A stretch of 64,000 nucleotides of DNA from Owenia fusiformis (GCA_903813345.2 CAIIXF020000003.1:13532931-13596930), one strand, 5' to 3'; numbered from the stretch's first letter, positions 1-36,773 are shown. The notes: generated by a model not told the origin, from the sequence alone. Translations and numbers: made by a program.

Positions 1-160
1 ACACCTAACATGTGGAACACTTTTATAAGCTACTGAAATTGCTCCACTTGGACATGTTTAACCGTATACTGTAACTGAACTTTACATGTGCATGTATCTT
101 TATAAGAAGACAATCTTGAAACTTTGATATATCAATTTAAGTAAATGCTTGTCACTACAC

Positions 161-973
161 TTAAAAAATTAATATTAATCTCTGCAGAACTCTGCCAGAG
201 CTCTCTAGCGCCATCTTCACCTTGTATTCCTTGTGGGTTTTTAACCTGCAGACCTGCATATTTGCATTATGGGTAGCGATGGGAGATATGTGGACTACAG
301 ATGTAGAGAATTTTCGTTTGAGATTAGTATTAGTAATATGAGTGGTTGCGTGAGTGTCCATACGATGGCTGGACATGAATTTATCCCCCATGACAACACC
401 TCCACTTGGCATTTGGAGATGTGATTCACCGTGACCATGCGTTTCTGCCTGGTTTGAAGTTTCAGGAGGTTGATACGGTTCCGGGACATTGCTTTGCATA
501 ACTCCATAGAGGCTGACATATGTCTTGCTATCATACAACGAAACATATAAGTCACTATTTTGTTGTTGGTCACTTTGATCCCCTCCTGCTACACCTGGGG
601 TCATATCATTGATCTCTCTATTTAAAGTAACCCGATTTGAGTTACTCAAGATATCCTGTTGATGTGAAGGGGAAAATTCATGTGTGTTTGCTTGATATCC
701 TTCAAGAGATGATGTTGAACATGAGAGATTAATAGGCTGAGAAATGTTGCCATGCTCGGAGTATGCTTGATCATAGGATTTTGAACTGCTTAAATCGAAT
801 GCTGTGCCGTTAGATGTTGCTTGAAATCCAAAAGGTACAGCTTTGTCTGATTTGCCATTGTCACTTGCATAACCCTGCAATTGCAATTTTTGTCCATTGA
901 TATCTGCCATCAGTATCTTCGCAGTACGGTAGAAGTATTGTCTCCCAATACGACAAGAGAACGTTAGTGACAT
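161..973 (-). pseudogene. Truncated copy of FAM210B-like exon 1 (tandem unit 1)
   Basis: Encodes the same 270 residues as the copy at 3724-4536; the two come from one tandem duplication. Homology to the parent exon starts near 217 and continues past the ATG at 973 into the parent's upstream sequence (to about 1035). The C-terminal repeats and the DUF1279 segment are missing. The tract 331-535 is nearly identical to 8681-8885 of the parent, while the rest is about 15% diverged. Probably a non-functional exon fragment, though the frame is still open. Confidence 0.75.
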
Positions 974-1485
974 CTTATCTCTAAGGAACAGTGCTTTTCC
1001 AACAAAACTGGTCTTGCTACATGAAAAATGGCTTCAATTTAGTCAGTGAAATCCAGCTGTTCTCTTTACAGAACATGAGTAAATGTCGTGAACAAATGAA
1101 CATCCACCTCATTCACCTTATTTGACCCTTATATCCTCTTTCCCTATAATAATAACAATCCACATTTAATCAAACTTATGAAATATTCTTCACAGGTAAT
1201 TAATACCCTAAAGTAGTCTGCCTTTACAGGTTAATAGGGGTCGAGTTAAAACATCATCTGTAAAAGTAGCATTTTTGTAATCAAAGGCTGTATTTTAAAT
1301 TAAATTATGCAAAACTATTATTTTTGTAACTCAAAGGTTGACTTTTCATACAACACAATATTTGGACACATTTTCAGACAACTGCCAAGATTATTAATGC
1401 TTTATTATATTGTTCATGTAGTTATAAGTGTTTCTTCTGCAAAATATCAAAGCGCAACCATTTAGTAAAAAAAATAAAATAAAAA

Positions 1486-1556
1486 GTGTGACACAGGATT
1501 TGAACCAAGGTTGACCATGTGGCAGACGGGTGTTATTCCGCATAGCCAGCTTAAGC
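1486..1556 (-). repeat. tRNA-Gly-like pol III unit (SINE head), copy 1
   Basis: Read on the minus strand this has a perfect B box (GGTTCAAATCC), a near-consensus A box (TGGCTATGCGG) and an anticodon-like loop CTGCCAC, as in tRNA-Gly(GCC). A T-rich stretch (1471-1485 on the plus strand as A runs) follows directly and could terminate pol III. The acceptor stem does not pair well, so it is a tRNA-derived unit and not a tRNA gene. Confidence 0.45.
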
Positions 1557-1998
1557 TTTTCATTATCCCAAAATGAAATTCAATGCATCTCATTTGACTA
1601 ATATGCTGATTGAATCATGTGATATAAAATCAATTAAAAATTCATTAGTACAAAAGTCATTAGTTTCCATGGAACAACCAATAATTGCTTTCTAACGACA
1701 TGTGCAGGTTTAAGCCCACCTTTAAGTCAAACATGAAATTAATTCCGTTTTGCCTCAAAAAATTGAAATGGCCCCTACAGGAACGACGCAATACAATAAT
1801 AAATCATGTAAAATCAATAACCATTAACCTGTTAACCTGATTCAATTTCTTGGCCTACTTTAACTCGAGTTCATATGTTGTTTTTAATTTGCCGATTATG
1901 CAATTTACTTGTTTATATGCAAATACTTAAATTTTGCAAATACCTTTAATAAAAATTGCAAAATTAAACTAGATAACGACAACTCCGCTGAGTAGCAA

Positions 1999-2746
1999 AT
2001 CCCAACGAACAAAATATCAATTACCGAATTCCAATCAATTATACTCATTACTTTGGTTGAAAATGAAAAAATTAGATTTTAGAATTGCGAATTCCTGCAA
2101 AGCAGCCATTTTGAATTTTCTGAGGTACAAATCTGAAAAATAATACCATAATTGTGATCTACTCCAAAATTCCTTCAATATGAGTATAATATAGCCATAC
2201 TTTGAAGGGATCGAAAAATTATTGCGTAATCATACATTAGACGGCCATTTTGAATTTTACGAGGCTCGAATCAGAAAAAAGATACAATATTTGCAATTTA
2301 CTCTTAATTGCCTTTCATTTGAGTATAATAAAGCTATACTTCAGAAAGATCTAAAAATAAGCGAAAATTTCTGTTTTCCTGTCTCCCCATACATGGCCCC
2401 TGGGGGTCGGGATGAAAAACACGGAATATATGTGAAATAGATAAATGTTGTGAATACACTACCAAAATTTCAAACAATAATATTAATTACTTTGGTTGAG
2501 AATGAAAAATTTATGATTTTTGCGAAAAAGTCCCGTCATATTTAAAGCGGCGGCCATCTTTTTTTTTTTTGGCGTAAAACTATTCACCAATATACATCTT
2601 TCCACTAAATATGAAGAAAATCTGTCAACTAGTATTTGAGTTATCTTCCGGACAGACGGACGGACTGACTGACTGACTGACGGACAGACGGACGGACGGA
2701 CGGACGGAGGGCTTCACTATATCCCTAACGAACGGTTCGTTGGGAT
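1999..2746. mobile_element. pearl/Helentron-like non-autonomous element, copy 1
   Basis: Starts with ATCCCAACGAAC (1999-2010) and ends with its exact inverse (2735-2746). The final 26 bp (2721-2746) also fold on themselves as a hairpin. Inside are two diverged tandem core repeats of about 125 bp, each starting near GCCATTTTGAATTTT (about 2105 and 2242), then an ACTG/ACGG microsatellite at 2650-2708. Subterminal inverted repeats, core repeats, a tetranucleotide microsatellite and a 3' hairpin are the layout known for bivalve pearl elements and Helentron-associated elements. No protein is encoded; the 72-codon frame in the second core repeat is chance. Confidence 0.6.
2650..2708. repeat. ACTG/ACGG/ACAG tetranucleotide microsatellite
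   Basis: A block of GGAC, GACT and GACA tetranucleotides within the pearl-like element; the matching block in the second unit is 6213-6279. Confidence 0.9.
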
Positions 2747-3723
2747 AATTATTCAGCAAGAAATTATGCCATGATTTCAACCATTGATGAGTTTTTAAAT
2801 TTCAAAAGTGGTCTACAGTATTTCAACAAGTATTAAAAGTACAAAGCGCCTACATAAAAAAAGTAAACAAATGATCATGAAGCTGGAGCATGATTGATAC
2901 ATGCTACAGCTGCACTAGGTCTAAAACTGTGTTAATAGGTATGATAACTTTGAAACTTTAACAGTTAATGTATTACTTTAAAATTCAAAATAAATGCATT
3001 ATCACCTCATTTTTATAATTAATCTTAGTACTTTAATTTTGCAAGTCATTCACTGATTAAATGAAATCTGTCTTCTACAGACTTAGAACCTTCTATACAT
3101 GTATTTTGTATCCTTAAAGGCCCTGTGCAAAGTTTAAAAAAATTAGTTTGATCATAGTTAATGGGGGGGGGGGGGCTACTTAAGGAGACTTTTTCAGCCA
3201 TTTTTTAAAAACATGACGACTGAAAAGAAGTTCTTTATCTTAAAATGTTCAACTATGTGAATTTCCTGCCATTTTAGAAACAAAAGTTTAGAAACAAATA
3301 TTTAGATCATTTAGAGCACCAATTTTTCGAACAAAAAAAACTAACTTTTTGAAATAAGACGGAAAAAAATTCACATAGAGTGTCTCACATAGAGTGGTAA
3401 GCCAAAGTGGTTAAAACCTTATATGGGGCCTTTAAATAACTTTCTGTAAAAAATATTAGTGTAAATCCATCAGACAATAGCCAGTATTTGCCAACGCTGG
3501 TTTAGAAACACACCATATCAGTATGGGAACACACCAGCTTGTATTTTAACCAGACCACTTTTCAAGGCAGTATGGTCACAAAAAATGATGAAAATCCCAC
3601 TTTATAGAATATAACATTATGTTTCCAATTCGTGACTTAAATTGAATGAACAATAAATAGTATTTTTTAAAGAATATCATGTGAGGTATTGATGATAGCC
3701 CACCACCATGCTTGTCACTACAC

Positions 3724-4536
3724 TTAAAAAATTAATATTAATCTCTGCAGAACTCTGCCAGAGCTCTCTAGCGCCATCTTCACCTTGTATTCCTTGTGGG
3801 TTTTTAACCTGCAGACCTGCATATTTGCATTATGGGTAGCGATGGGAGATATGTGGACTACAGATGTAGAGAATTTTCGTTTGAGATTAGTATTAGTAAT
3901 ATGAGTGGTTGCGTGAGTGTCCATACGATGGCTGGACATGAATTTATCCCCCATGACAACACCTCCACTTGGCATTTGGAGATGTGATTCACCGTGACCA
4001 TGCGTTTCTGCCTGGTTTGAAGTTTCAGGAGGTTGATACGGTTCCGGGACATTGCTTTGCATAACTCCATAGAGGCTGACATATGTCTTGCTATCATACA
4101 ACGAAACATATAAGTCACTATTTTGTTGTTGGTCACTTTGATCCCCTCCTGCTACACCTGGGGTCATATCATTGATCTCTCTATTTAAAGTAACCCGATT
4201 TGAGTTACTCAAGATATCCTGTTGATGTGAAGGGGAAAATTCATGTGTGTTTGCTTGATATCCTTCAAGAGATGATGTTGAACATGAGAGATTAATAGGC
4301 TGAGAAATGTTGCCATGCTCGGAGTATGCTTGATCATAGGATTTTGAACTGCTTAAATCGAATGCTGTGCCGTTAGATGTTGCTTGAAATCCAAAAGGTA
4401 CAGCTTTGTCTGATTTGCCATTGTCACTTGCATAACCCTGCAATTGCAATTTTTGTCCATTGATATCTGCCATCAGTATCTTCGCAGTACGGTAGAAGTA
4501 TTGTCTCCCAATACGACAAGAGAACGTTAGTGACAT
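3724..4536 (-). pseudogene. Truncated copy of FAM210B-like exon 1 (tandem unit 2)
   Basis: A 270-codon open frame of which about the first 245 codons are homologous to the N-terminal half of the exon at 9326-7930. The homology also runs about 60 bp upstream of the ATG, so it was copied as DNA and not through mRNA. A small insertion shifts the frame near 3800, and homology stops near 3780 before the two 60-residue repeats and the DUF1279 part. The encoded ending is therefore unrelated. It lies inside intron 1 of the parent gene, on the same strand. The open frame and low number of disabling changes suggest recent origin, or use as an alternative exon; I see no specific splice donor that supports the latter. 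Confidence 0.75.
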
Positions 4537-5048
4537 CTTATCTCTAAGGAACAGTGCTTTTCCAACAAAACTGGTCTTGCTACATGAAAAATGGCTTCAA
4601 TTTAGTCAGTGAAATCCAGCTGTTCTCTTTACAGAACATGAGTAAATGTCGTGAACAAATGAACATCCACCTCATTCACCTTATTTGACCCTTATATCCT
4701 CTTTCCCTATAATAATAACAATCCACATTTAATCAAACTTATGAAATATTCTTCACAGGTAATTAATACCCTAAAGTAGTCTGCATTTACAGGTTAATAG
4801 GGGTCGAGTTAAAACATCATCTGTAAAAGTAGCATTTTTGTAATCAAAGGCTGTATTTTAAATTAAATTATGCAAAACTATTATTTTTGTAACTCAAAGG
4901 TTGACTTTTCATACAACACAATATTTGGACACATTTTCAGACAACTGCCAAGATTATTAATGCTTTATTATATTGTTCATGTAGTTATAAGTGTTTCTTC
5001 TGCAAAATATCAAAGCGCAACCATTTAGTAAAAAAAATAAAATAAAAA

Positions 5049-5119
5049 GTGTGACACAGGATTTGAACCAAGGTTGACCATGTGGCAGACGGGTGTTATT
5101 CCGCATAGCCAGCTTAAGC
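5049..5119 (-). repeat. tRNA-Gly-like pol III unit (SINE head), copy 2
   Basis: Identical counterpart of 1486-1556 inside the second tandem unit, with the same A box, B box and T-run context. Confidence 0.45.
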
Positions 5120-5561
5120 TTTTCATTATCCCAAAATGAAATTCAATGCATCTCATTTGACTAATATGCTGATTGAATCATGTGATATAAAATCAATTAA
5201 AAATTCATTAGTACAAAAGTCATTAGTTTCCATGGAACAACCAATAATTGCTTTCTAACGACATGTGCAGGTTTAAGCCCACCTTTAAGTCAAACATGAA
5301 ATTAATTCCGTTTTGCCTCAAAAAATTGAAATGGCCCCTACAGGAATGACGCAATACAATAATAAATCATGTAAAATCAATAACCATTAACCTGTTAACC
5401 TGATTCAATTTCTTGGCCTACTTTAACTCGAGTTCATATGTTGTTTTTAATTTGCCGATTATGCAATTTACTTGTTTATATGCAAATACTTAAATTTTGC
5501 AAATACCTTTAATAAAAATTGCAAAATTAAACTAGATAACGACAACTCCGCGGAGTAGCAA

Positions 5562-6317
5562 ATCCCAACGAAAAAAATATCAATTACCGAATTCCAATCA
5601 ATTATACTCATTACTTTGGTTGAAAATGAAAAAATTAGATTTTAGAATTGCGAATTCCTGCAAAGCAGCCATTTTGAATTTTCTGAGGTACAAATCTGAA
5701 AAATAATACCATAATTGTGATCTACTCCAAAATTCCTTCAATATGAGTATAATATAGCCATACTTTGAAGGGATCGAAAAATTATTGCGTAATCATACAT
5801 TAGACGGCCATTTTGAATTTTACGAGGCTCGAATCAGAAAAAAGATACAATATTTGCAATCTACTCTTAATTGCCTTTCATTTGAGTATAATAAAGCTAT
5901 ACTTCAGAAAGATCTAAAAATAAGCGAAAATTTCTGTTTTCCTGTCTCCCCATACATGGCCCCTGGGGGTCGGGATGAAAAACACGGAATATATGTGAAA
6001 TAGATAAATGTTGTGAATACACTACCAAAATTTCAAACAATAATATTAATTACTTTGGTTGAGAATGAAAAATTTATGATTTTTGCGAAAAAGTCCCGTC
6101 ATATTTAAAGCGGCGGCCATTTTTTTTTTTTTTTGCGTAAAACTATTCACCAATATACATCTTTCCACTAAATATGAAGAAAATCTGTCAACTAGTATTT
6201 GAGTTATCTTCCGGACAGACGGACGGACTGACTGACTGACTGACGGACAGACGGACAGACGGACGGACGGACGGACGGAGGGCTTCACTATATCCCTAAC
6301 GAACGGTTCGTTGGGAT
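5562..6317. mobile_element. pearl/Helentron-like non-autonomous element, copy 2
   Basis: Copy of 1999-2746 in the second tandem unit. The left repeat carries a C-to-A change (ATCCCAACGAAA) and the microsatellite at 6213-6279 is longer by one or two tetranucleotides, so the element has mutated since duplication. The 101-codon minus-strand frame over the microsatellite, with PSVR repeats, is a repeat artefact. Confidence 0.6.
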
Positions 6318-7397
6318 AATTATTCAGCAAGAAATTATGCCATGATTTCAACCATTGATGAGTTTTTAAATTTCAAAAGTGGTCTACAGTATTTCAACAA
6401 GTATTAAAAGTACAAAGCGCCTACATAAAAAAAGTAAACAAATGATCATGAAGCTGGAGCATGATTGATACATGCTACAGCTGCACTAGGTCTAAAACTG
6501 TGTTAATAGGTATGATAACTTTGAAACTTTAACAGTTAATGTATTACTTTAAAATTCAAAATAAATGCATTATCACCTCATTTTTATAATTAATCTTAGT
6601 ACTTTAATTTTGCAAGTCATTCACTGATTAAATGAAATCTGTCTTCTACAGACTTAGAACCTTCTATACATGTATTTTGTATCCTTAAAGGCCCTGTGCA
6701 AAGTTTAAAAAAATTAGTTTGATCATAGTTAATGGGGGGGGGGGGCTACTTAAGGAGACTTTTTCAGCCATTTTTTAAAAACATGACGACTGAAAAGAAG
6801 TTCTTTATCTTAAAATGTTCAACTATGTGAATTTCCTGCCATTTTAGAAACAAAAGTTTAGAAACAAATATTTAGATCATTTAGAGCACCAATTTTTCGA
6901 ACAAAAAAAACTAACTTTTTGAAATAAGACGGAAAAAAATTCACATAGAGTGTCTCACATAGAGTGGTAAGCCAAAGTGGTTAAAACCTTATATGGGGCC
7001 TTTAAATAACTTTCTGTAAAAAATATTAGTGTAAATCCATCAGACAATAGCCAGTATTTGCCAACGCTGGTTTAGAAACACACCATATCAGTATGGGAAC
7101 ACACCAGCTTGTATTTTAACCAGACCACTTTTCAAGGCAGTATGGTCACAAAAAATGATGAAAATCCCACTTTATAGAATATAACATTATGTTTCCAATT
7201 CGTGACTTAAATTGAATGAACAATAAATAGTATTTTTTAAAGAATATCATGTGAGGTATTGATGATAGCCCACCACCATTGGTGAAAGGTCAATGATACT
7301 GACCTGGAAGAGTAGTGTACAGCTGTACAAATTGTTACTATTGAGAATTGGATGGAAAATAGACCAAAGATATTAGTTTTTGGAATTTGTTATTGAA

Positions 7398-7514
7398 GTG
7401 AATACCTGTTCATCTTTTATGATTCTAGCACTTGGTGTATTCCCCAGCCCAAAAGGCTAGGGGAATTAAGACCTTACAGAATCAGTGAAAGTGCAACAGG
7501 TTACAGGTATTCAC
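7398..7514. mobile_element. 117-bp palindromic MITE
   Basis: Perfect 12-bp terminal inverted repeats (GTGAATACCTGT and its inverse at 7503-7514) surround a strong central hairpin, ATTCCCCAGCC against GGCTAGGGGAAT, at about 7439-7468. No clear target-site duplication was seen. It lies in intron 1 of the FAM210B-like gene. Confidence 0.5.
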
Positions 7515-7536
7515 CAAAAATAGTATGAAATATTTG

Positions 7537-7714
7537 TTTTATTATTCCGTGTTATATTCACCACTCTCTTACTGTTCGGAATGACTTATTTAAGAACAAT
7601 CAGATTTTTTCAGATGTCACAGGCATAGCTGTTGAATATGTCTTCTTATTTTTGTATCACATGTAATGTATAGACCAATGAAAGAGTGGAGAATATGACA
7701 GTTATATAATAAAA
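7537..7714. mobile_element. 178-bp MITE with about 35-bp inverted repeats
   Basis: The left arm 7537-7571 and right arm 7680-7714 are inverted copies at roughly 80% identity, sharing TTTTATTAT ends and a CCACTCT core. It is only 22 bp from the previous MITE. The remaining 7715-7929 of the intron holds nothing I recognise. Confidence 0.5.
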
Positions 7715-7929
7715 AACTAGTACAGTGTATATCGATTTTAGCTAAAGATATGAAGAGGAGGGGTTTGAAGTAAGAGGAAAGTCCCACTTGTCCAAAGAAG
7801 AGAGTTGCTTTTTTATACGGTTAATCTACATACATGCACTTATTACACTTATTAATTTACAACACCCAATTAACAAAATTCACCCGGGTCCCTTATCATA
7901 CTGGGAGTACAAAATTAACAAAACAATAC

Positions 7930-9326
7930 CTGGACACCGCTAAATAGAAGCCCCCTAGAGACATCAGAGAAATGCTGACATGGAACACAATAACTGTCGA
8001 CCCATACTCCTTTACCGCTCTCTTAAGCTTAGCACCTGCTGAAAGTTCTTTTTCTGGGGGAGGGGTATTACCCTGGGGCCCACCCTGGGGTGATGATTCT
8101 GAGCTACCCACCTGCTTGGGATCAGACCCAGAAGATCCTGACCCAGAGGAGATGTTGCGATAATGCTCTGCCACTTTCCGTATTTCCTGCTCTTGTTCCT
8201 CAAACACTTGCGATAGAGTTTTTCTCCCAGTTTGAACCCCTTGGAGCATATCGTCACAATTTGTGAACCCATAGCGAATGCAGTTCTCCATCCAGAGTTT
8301 CAGATTGATACATTCATCAGGATCACCTTGTATCCCCTGGGGGTATGGATGTTCTCCAGATAGCATGGCCTTTGTCAGAGGGTTGTCCAGTTTTTGATCC
8401 TGGGTAGATGTACTTGCCCGATACCTTTCAGCAGCTTCTCGAATCAATTCATCTTGCTCAGCGAATATTTCGTGAAGGGTTTTACTTCCGGACTGTACAC
8501 CTTGTAGATGGTCGAAACAGTTGGCAAATCCAAATCGACTGCAGTTTTCCATCCAAATCTTGAATCTAACATCGTCTTCACCTTGTATTCCTTGTGGGCT
8601 ATCAACTTGCATTTCTAATGTATCATGGGTAGTGATGGCAGATCTGTGAGCGACAGATGAGGAAAATTTTCGTTTAGGATTAGTAATATGAGTGGTTGCG
8701 TGAGTGTCCATACGATGGCTGGACATGAATTTATCCCCCATGACAACACCTCCACTTGGCATTTGGAGATGTGATTCACCATGACCATGCGTTTCTGCCT
8801 GGTTTGAAGTTTCAGGAGGTTGATACGGTTCCGGGACATTGCTTTGCATAACTCCATAGAGGCTGACATATGTCTTGCTATCATATAACGGAACATGATT
8901 GTCACTATTTTGCTGCTGTCCACTTTGATCCCCTCCTGCTACACCTGGTGTCATATCATTGATCTCTGTATTTAAAGTAACACGATTCGAGTTATTCAAA
9001 ATATCCTGTTGATGTGAAGGGGAAAACTCGTGTTCATTGGCTTGGTGTCCTTCAAGAGATGGTGCCGAACATGAAAGATTTATAGGCTGCGAAATGTTGC
9101 CATGCTCTGAGTATGCTTGATCAAAGGATTTTGAACTGCTTAAATCGAAACCTGTGCCATTAGATGCAGCTTGAAATCCATTGGGTTCAGCTGTGTCTGA
9201 TTTGCCATTGTCACTTGCATAACCCTGAACTTGCAATTTTTGTCCATTGGATTCAGCTGTCAAAATCTTCACAGTGCGGTAGAAGTATTGTCTCCCGATA
9301 CGACCAGATGATGCTAGGGACATCAT
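7930..9326 (-). CDS. FAM210B: FAM210B-like (DUF1279) protein, exon 1 (partial gene)
   Basis: This is a 465-codon first exon ending two bases into a codon at a CAG|GTATTG donor (GT at 7929-7928); reading on gives only a short spurious tail and a stop near 7896. The last 35 residues (about 430-465) match the start of the DUF1279 domain of FAM210B: a KEYG motif, then a hydrophobic segment ending LAVS, with the split codon fitting the family's next Ser. FAM210 proteins are mitochondrial inner-membrane proteins. The N-terminus (about residues 1-21) has Arg and Lys but no acidic residues, as in a mitochondrial presequence. Residues 22-240 are low-complexity, rich in Ser, Gln and Asn. Residues about 242-300 and 328-390 are two copies of a repeat (PQGIQG, then WMENC, GF.NC, LQGVQ, KTL) that I do not recognise. 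Human FAM210B is about 190 aa, so this exon is a large extension. The exons for the rest of DUF1279 were not found and should lie left of position 1. It is divergent from NUDT21, with start codons 134 bp apart. The Met pair at 9326 and 9323 leaves the exact start open. Confidence 0.75.
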
Positions 9327-9460
9327 TTTGTCACTGATGAATAGTGCTTGATGGCAAAACTATTGTTTCTTCATGAAAATGTGGTTTTAATTGCGAGTGT
9401 AGATACTGAAATATTGTTTTGATAAAAGAGGAAGTACCTATATGCGCATGCGCAATAAAG
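9327..9460. promoter_or_regulatory. Divergent promoter between FAM210B-like gene and NUDT21
   Basis: Only 134 bp separate the two start codons, which point away from each other, so both promoters must share this interval (unless unseen 5' exons exist). No TATA box is visible. An NRF1-type palindrome sits at 9443-9454. Part of this stretch is also present upstream of the duplicated exon-1 copies. Confidence 0.65.
9443..9454. promoter_or_regulatory. NRF1-type palindrome TGCGCATGCGCA
   Basis: Perfect 12-bp palindrome matching the known NRF1 consensus (YGCGCAYGCGCR), 6 bp upstream of the NUDT21 ATG. NRF1 commonly drives genes for mitochondrial and housekeeping functions, which fits both flanking genes. 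Binding is inferred. Confidence 0.6.
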
Positions 9461-35358
<25,898 letters not shown>

Positions 35359-36260
35359 CAGCATCTGGAAAAAGCGACAGCAAAAACAAAATAGACTAGA
35401 GAAAGCAGTGACCACCCTGGACTTAGTGTTCAATTAAAAGGTGTACATGTATTTCATACCCTGATATTACACATATTTTTTGAAGACAGACTGAGAAAGA
35501 TAGAAAAGTTTTAACTACAGTGTTTCAGAAGATCCTGCTTTTGAACATACATCTGCATTTTTACAAATTATCAAAATGTCCGCTGAACAGCAATCATGTT
35601 TTGAATCCAATGAAACTGATTGTAATGATTGGATTTTATTCGACATGTTTTTATGTATCATTGGTTTCAATGAATCCATTGCAAAATATCACATGTATCT
35701 GTGCATTCAAGGCTTAGTACATGTGCATTCAAGACTTTGATTGCACAATAATTTTTTGGATAGTACAGTATGCTATTTTCTTAAAATATCAAAGTGAATT
35801 GATGTAAATGAGACGTCTCTTAGGGAACCATGTGGAATCTCGAACAAGACTATTGATGTCCTAAGACGCATGCTAGAAAAATCAATGAATTCTTGCACAG
35901 GGATTTCCCAATGGCTTAAGATGTTAAGATGCGTCCAGCATTGTCACACACGCTCATCTTGCAAACTGTTTCAAAATGATCATTTCATTTTCAAGAATTT
36001 AAAAATTTAAAAATAATTATTTAAAGTGACAAAATTCAACATTTTATTTTCATTTGATTTTTTAGGATGGATTTTTGAGAAAATTAATGATAATTATAAT
36101 GTGTTTGCAATATTCCAATGAAGTCAACTGGATCAGTGACTCATTTTCAGAGCATTTTTGACAACTGGATGAGTCAGCCATCTTGAAAATGATTGATTTT
36201 TATCTCTGTTTTTAATATGATTCTTAATTAGTCACTCGGAAAATAAAGATATGTGTGTCG
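35359..36260 (+). other. NUDT21 3' UTR region with candidate poly(A) signals
   Basis: ATTAAA lies at 35433-35438 and AATAAA at 36242-36247. Two UGUA motifs (35442-35445 and 35448-35451) sit beside the first signal, and more occur downstream. The true cleavage site is unknown; the 65-codon frame at 35520-35717 is not convincing. Confidence 0.4.
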
Positions 36261-36773
36261 TAGTAATAGAACTCAAGAAAATGTTGACTTCTTTTTAATA
36301 TGTGTCTGATCAAACGACTTTGGTAACTCAAATCTCCCCAGTGACCCGGTGATAGTATCAAGTACCCCATATTAATTACATTAAGAACATTTTGGAGTTG
36401 CATTCCTATGTAACCATCGATAGGCACTGCAAATCTTTCATTACCCAAGTATTCTCATTTCTATCTACTCGTTCATGCACTTGTGTGTATTGCATGTGTA
36501 ATGTGAACTGAATTTAAAAGAGGAATATTACGAATACCAGCAAATTGTCCAGATCTGAATTTAAATTGAAATATGACCAGGAAAACCAAAAAAATTGTAA
36601 TCTTAAGAAAACAAGGGTAGCACTTTTTCCCAGCTATTTGAGTTACCATTGAAAGTTTGAGAGACATTCTGTAGCGAGTTTGTAGAGATTGTTTGATATT
36701 AAAAGAAATATCCCCTAAAATTGGGGAAACTCTACAGACTTGAGTTCTCGTATGTACACGTGGCATGTCACTC

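Larger units (their letters stand above)
145..3707. repeat. 3.56-kb tandem duplication, unit 1
   Basis: Sequence from 145 recurs from 3708 with an offset of 3563 bp. I counted only a handful of substitutions in the parts compared, plus length changes in the microsatellite, a T run and a G run. The left end begins ATGCTTGTCACTACAC at 145, which reappears at 3708 directly after CCACCACC. The unit holds an exon-1 fragment (161-973), a tRNA-like unit (1486-1556), a pearl-like element (1999-2746) and about 950 bp with no recognised content (2747-3707). Confidence 0.9.
3708..7279. repeat. 3.56-kb tandem duplication, unit 2
   Basis: Second unit of the tandem pair, ending at CCACCACCAT near 7279, where unique sequence starts (TGGTGAAAGG). 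It is slightly longer than unit 1 because the microsatellite gained repeats. Only about 1-2 bp of microhomology (AT) is visible at the breakpoints, so end-joining or a replication slip is as likely as homologous recombination. A collapsed or duplicated haplotype in the assembly is an alternative explanation. Confidence 0.9.

Noticed and set aside
2222-2440. 72-codon open frame, also at 5785-6003
   Set aside because: Lies in a core repeat of the pearl-like element; non-coding repeat sequence.
6046-6351. 101-codon minus frame with Ser/Val/Arg-Pro repeats
   Set aside because: Translation of the ACTG/ACGG microsatellite within the pearl-like element.
8012-8272. 86-codon minus frame, and others overlapping 7972-8923
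   Set aside because: Shadow frames of the FAM210B-like exon, which has the domain match.
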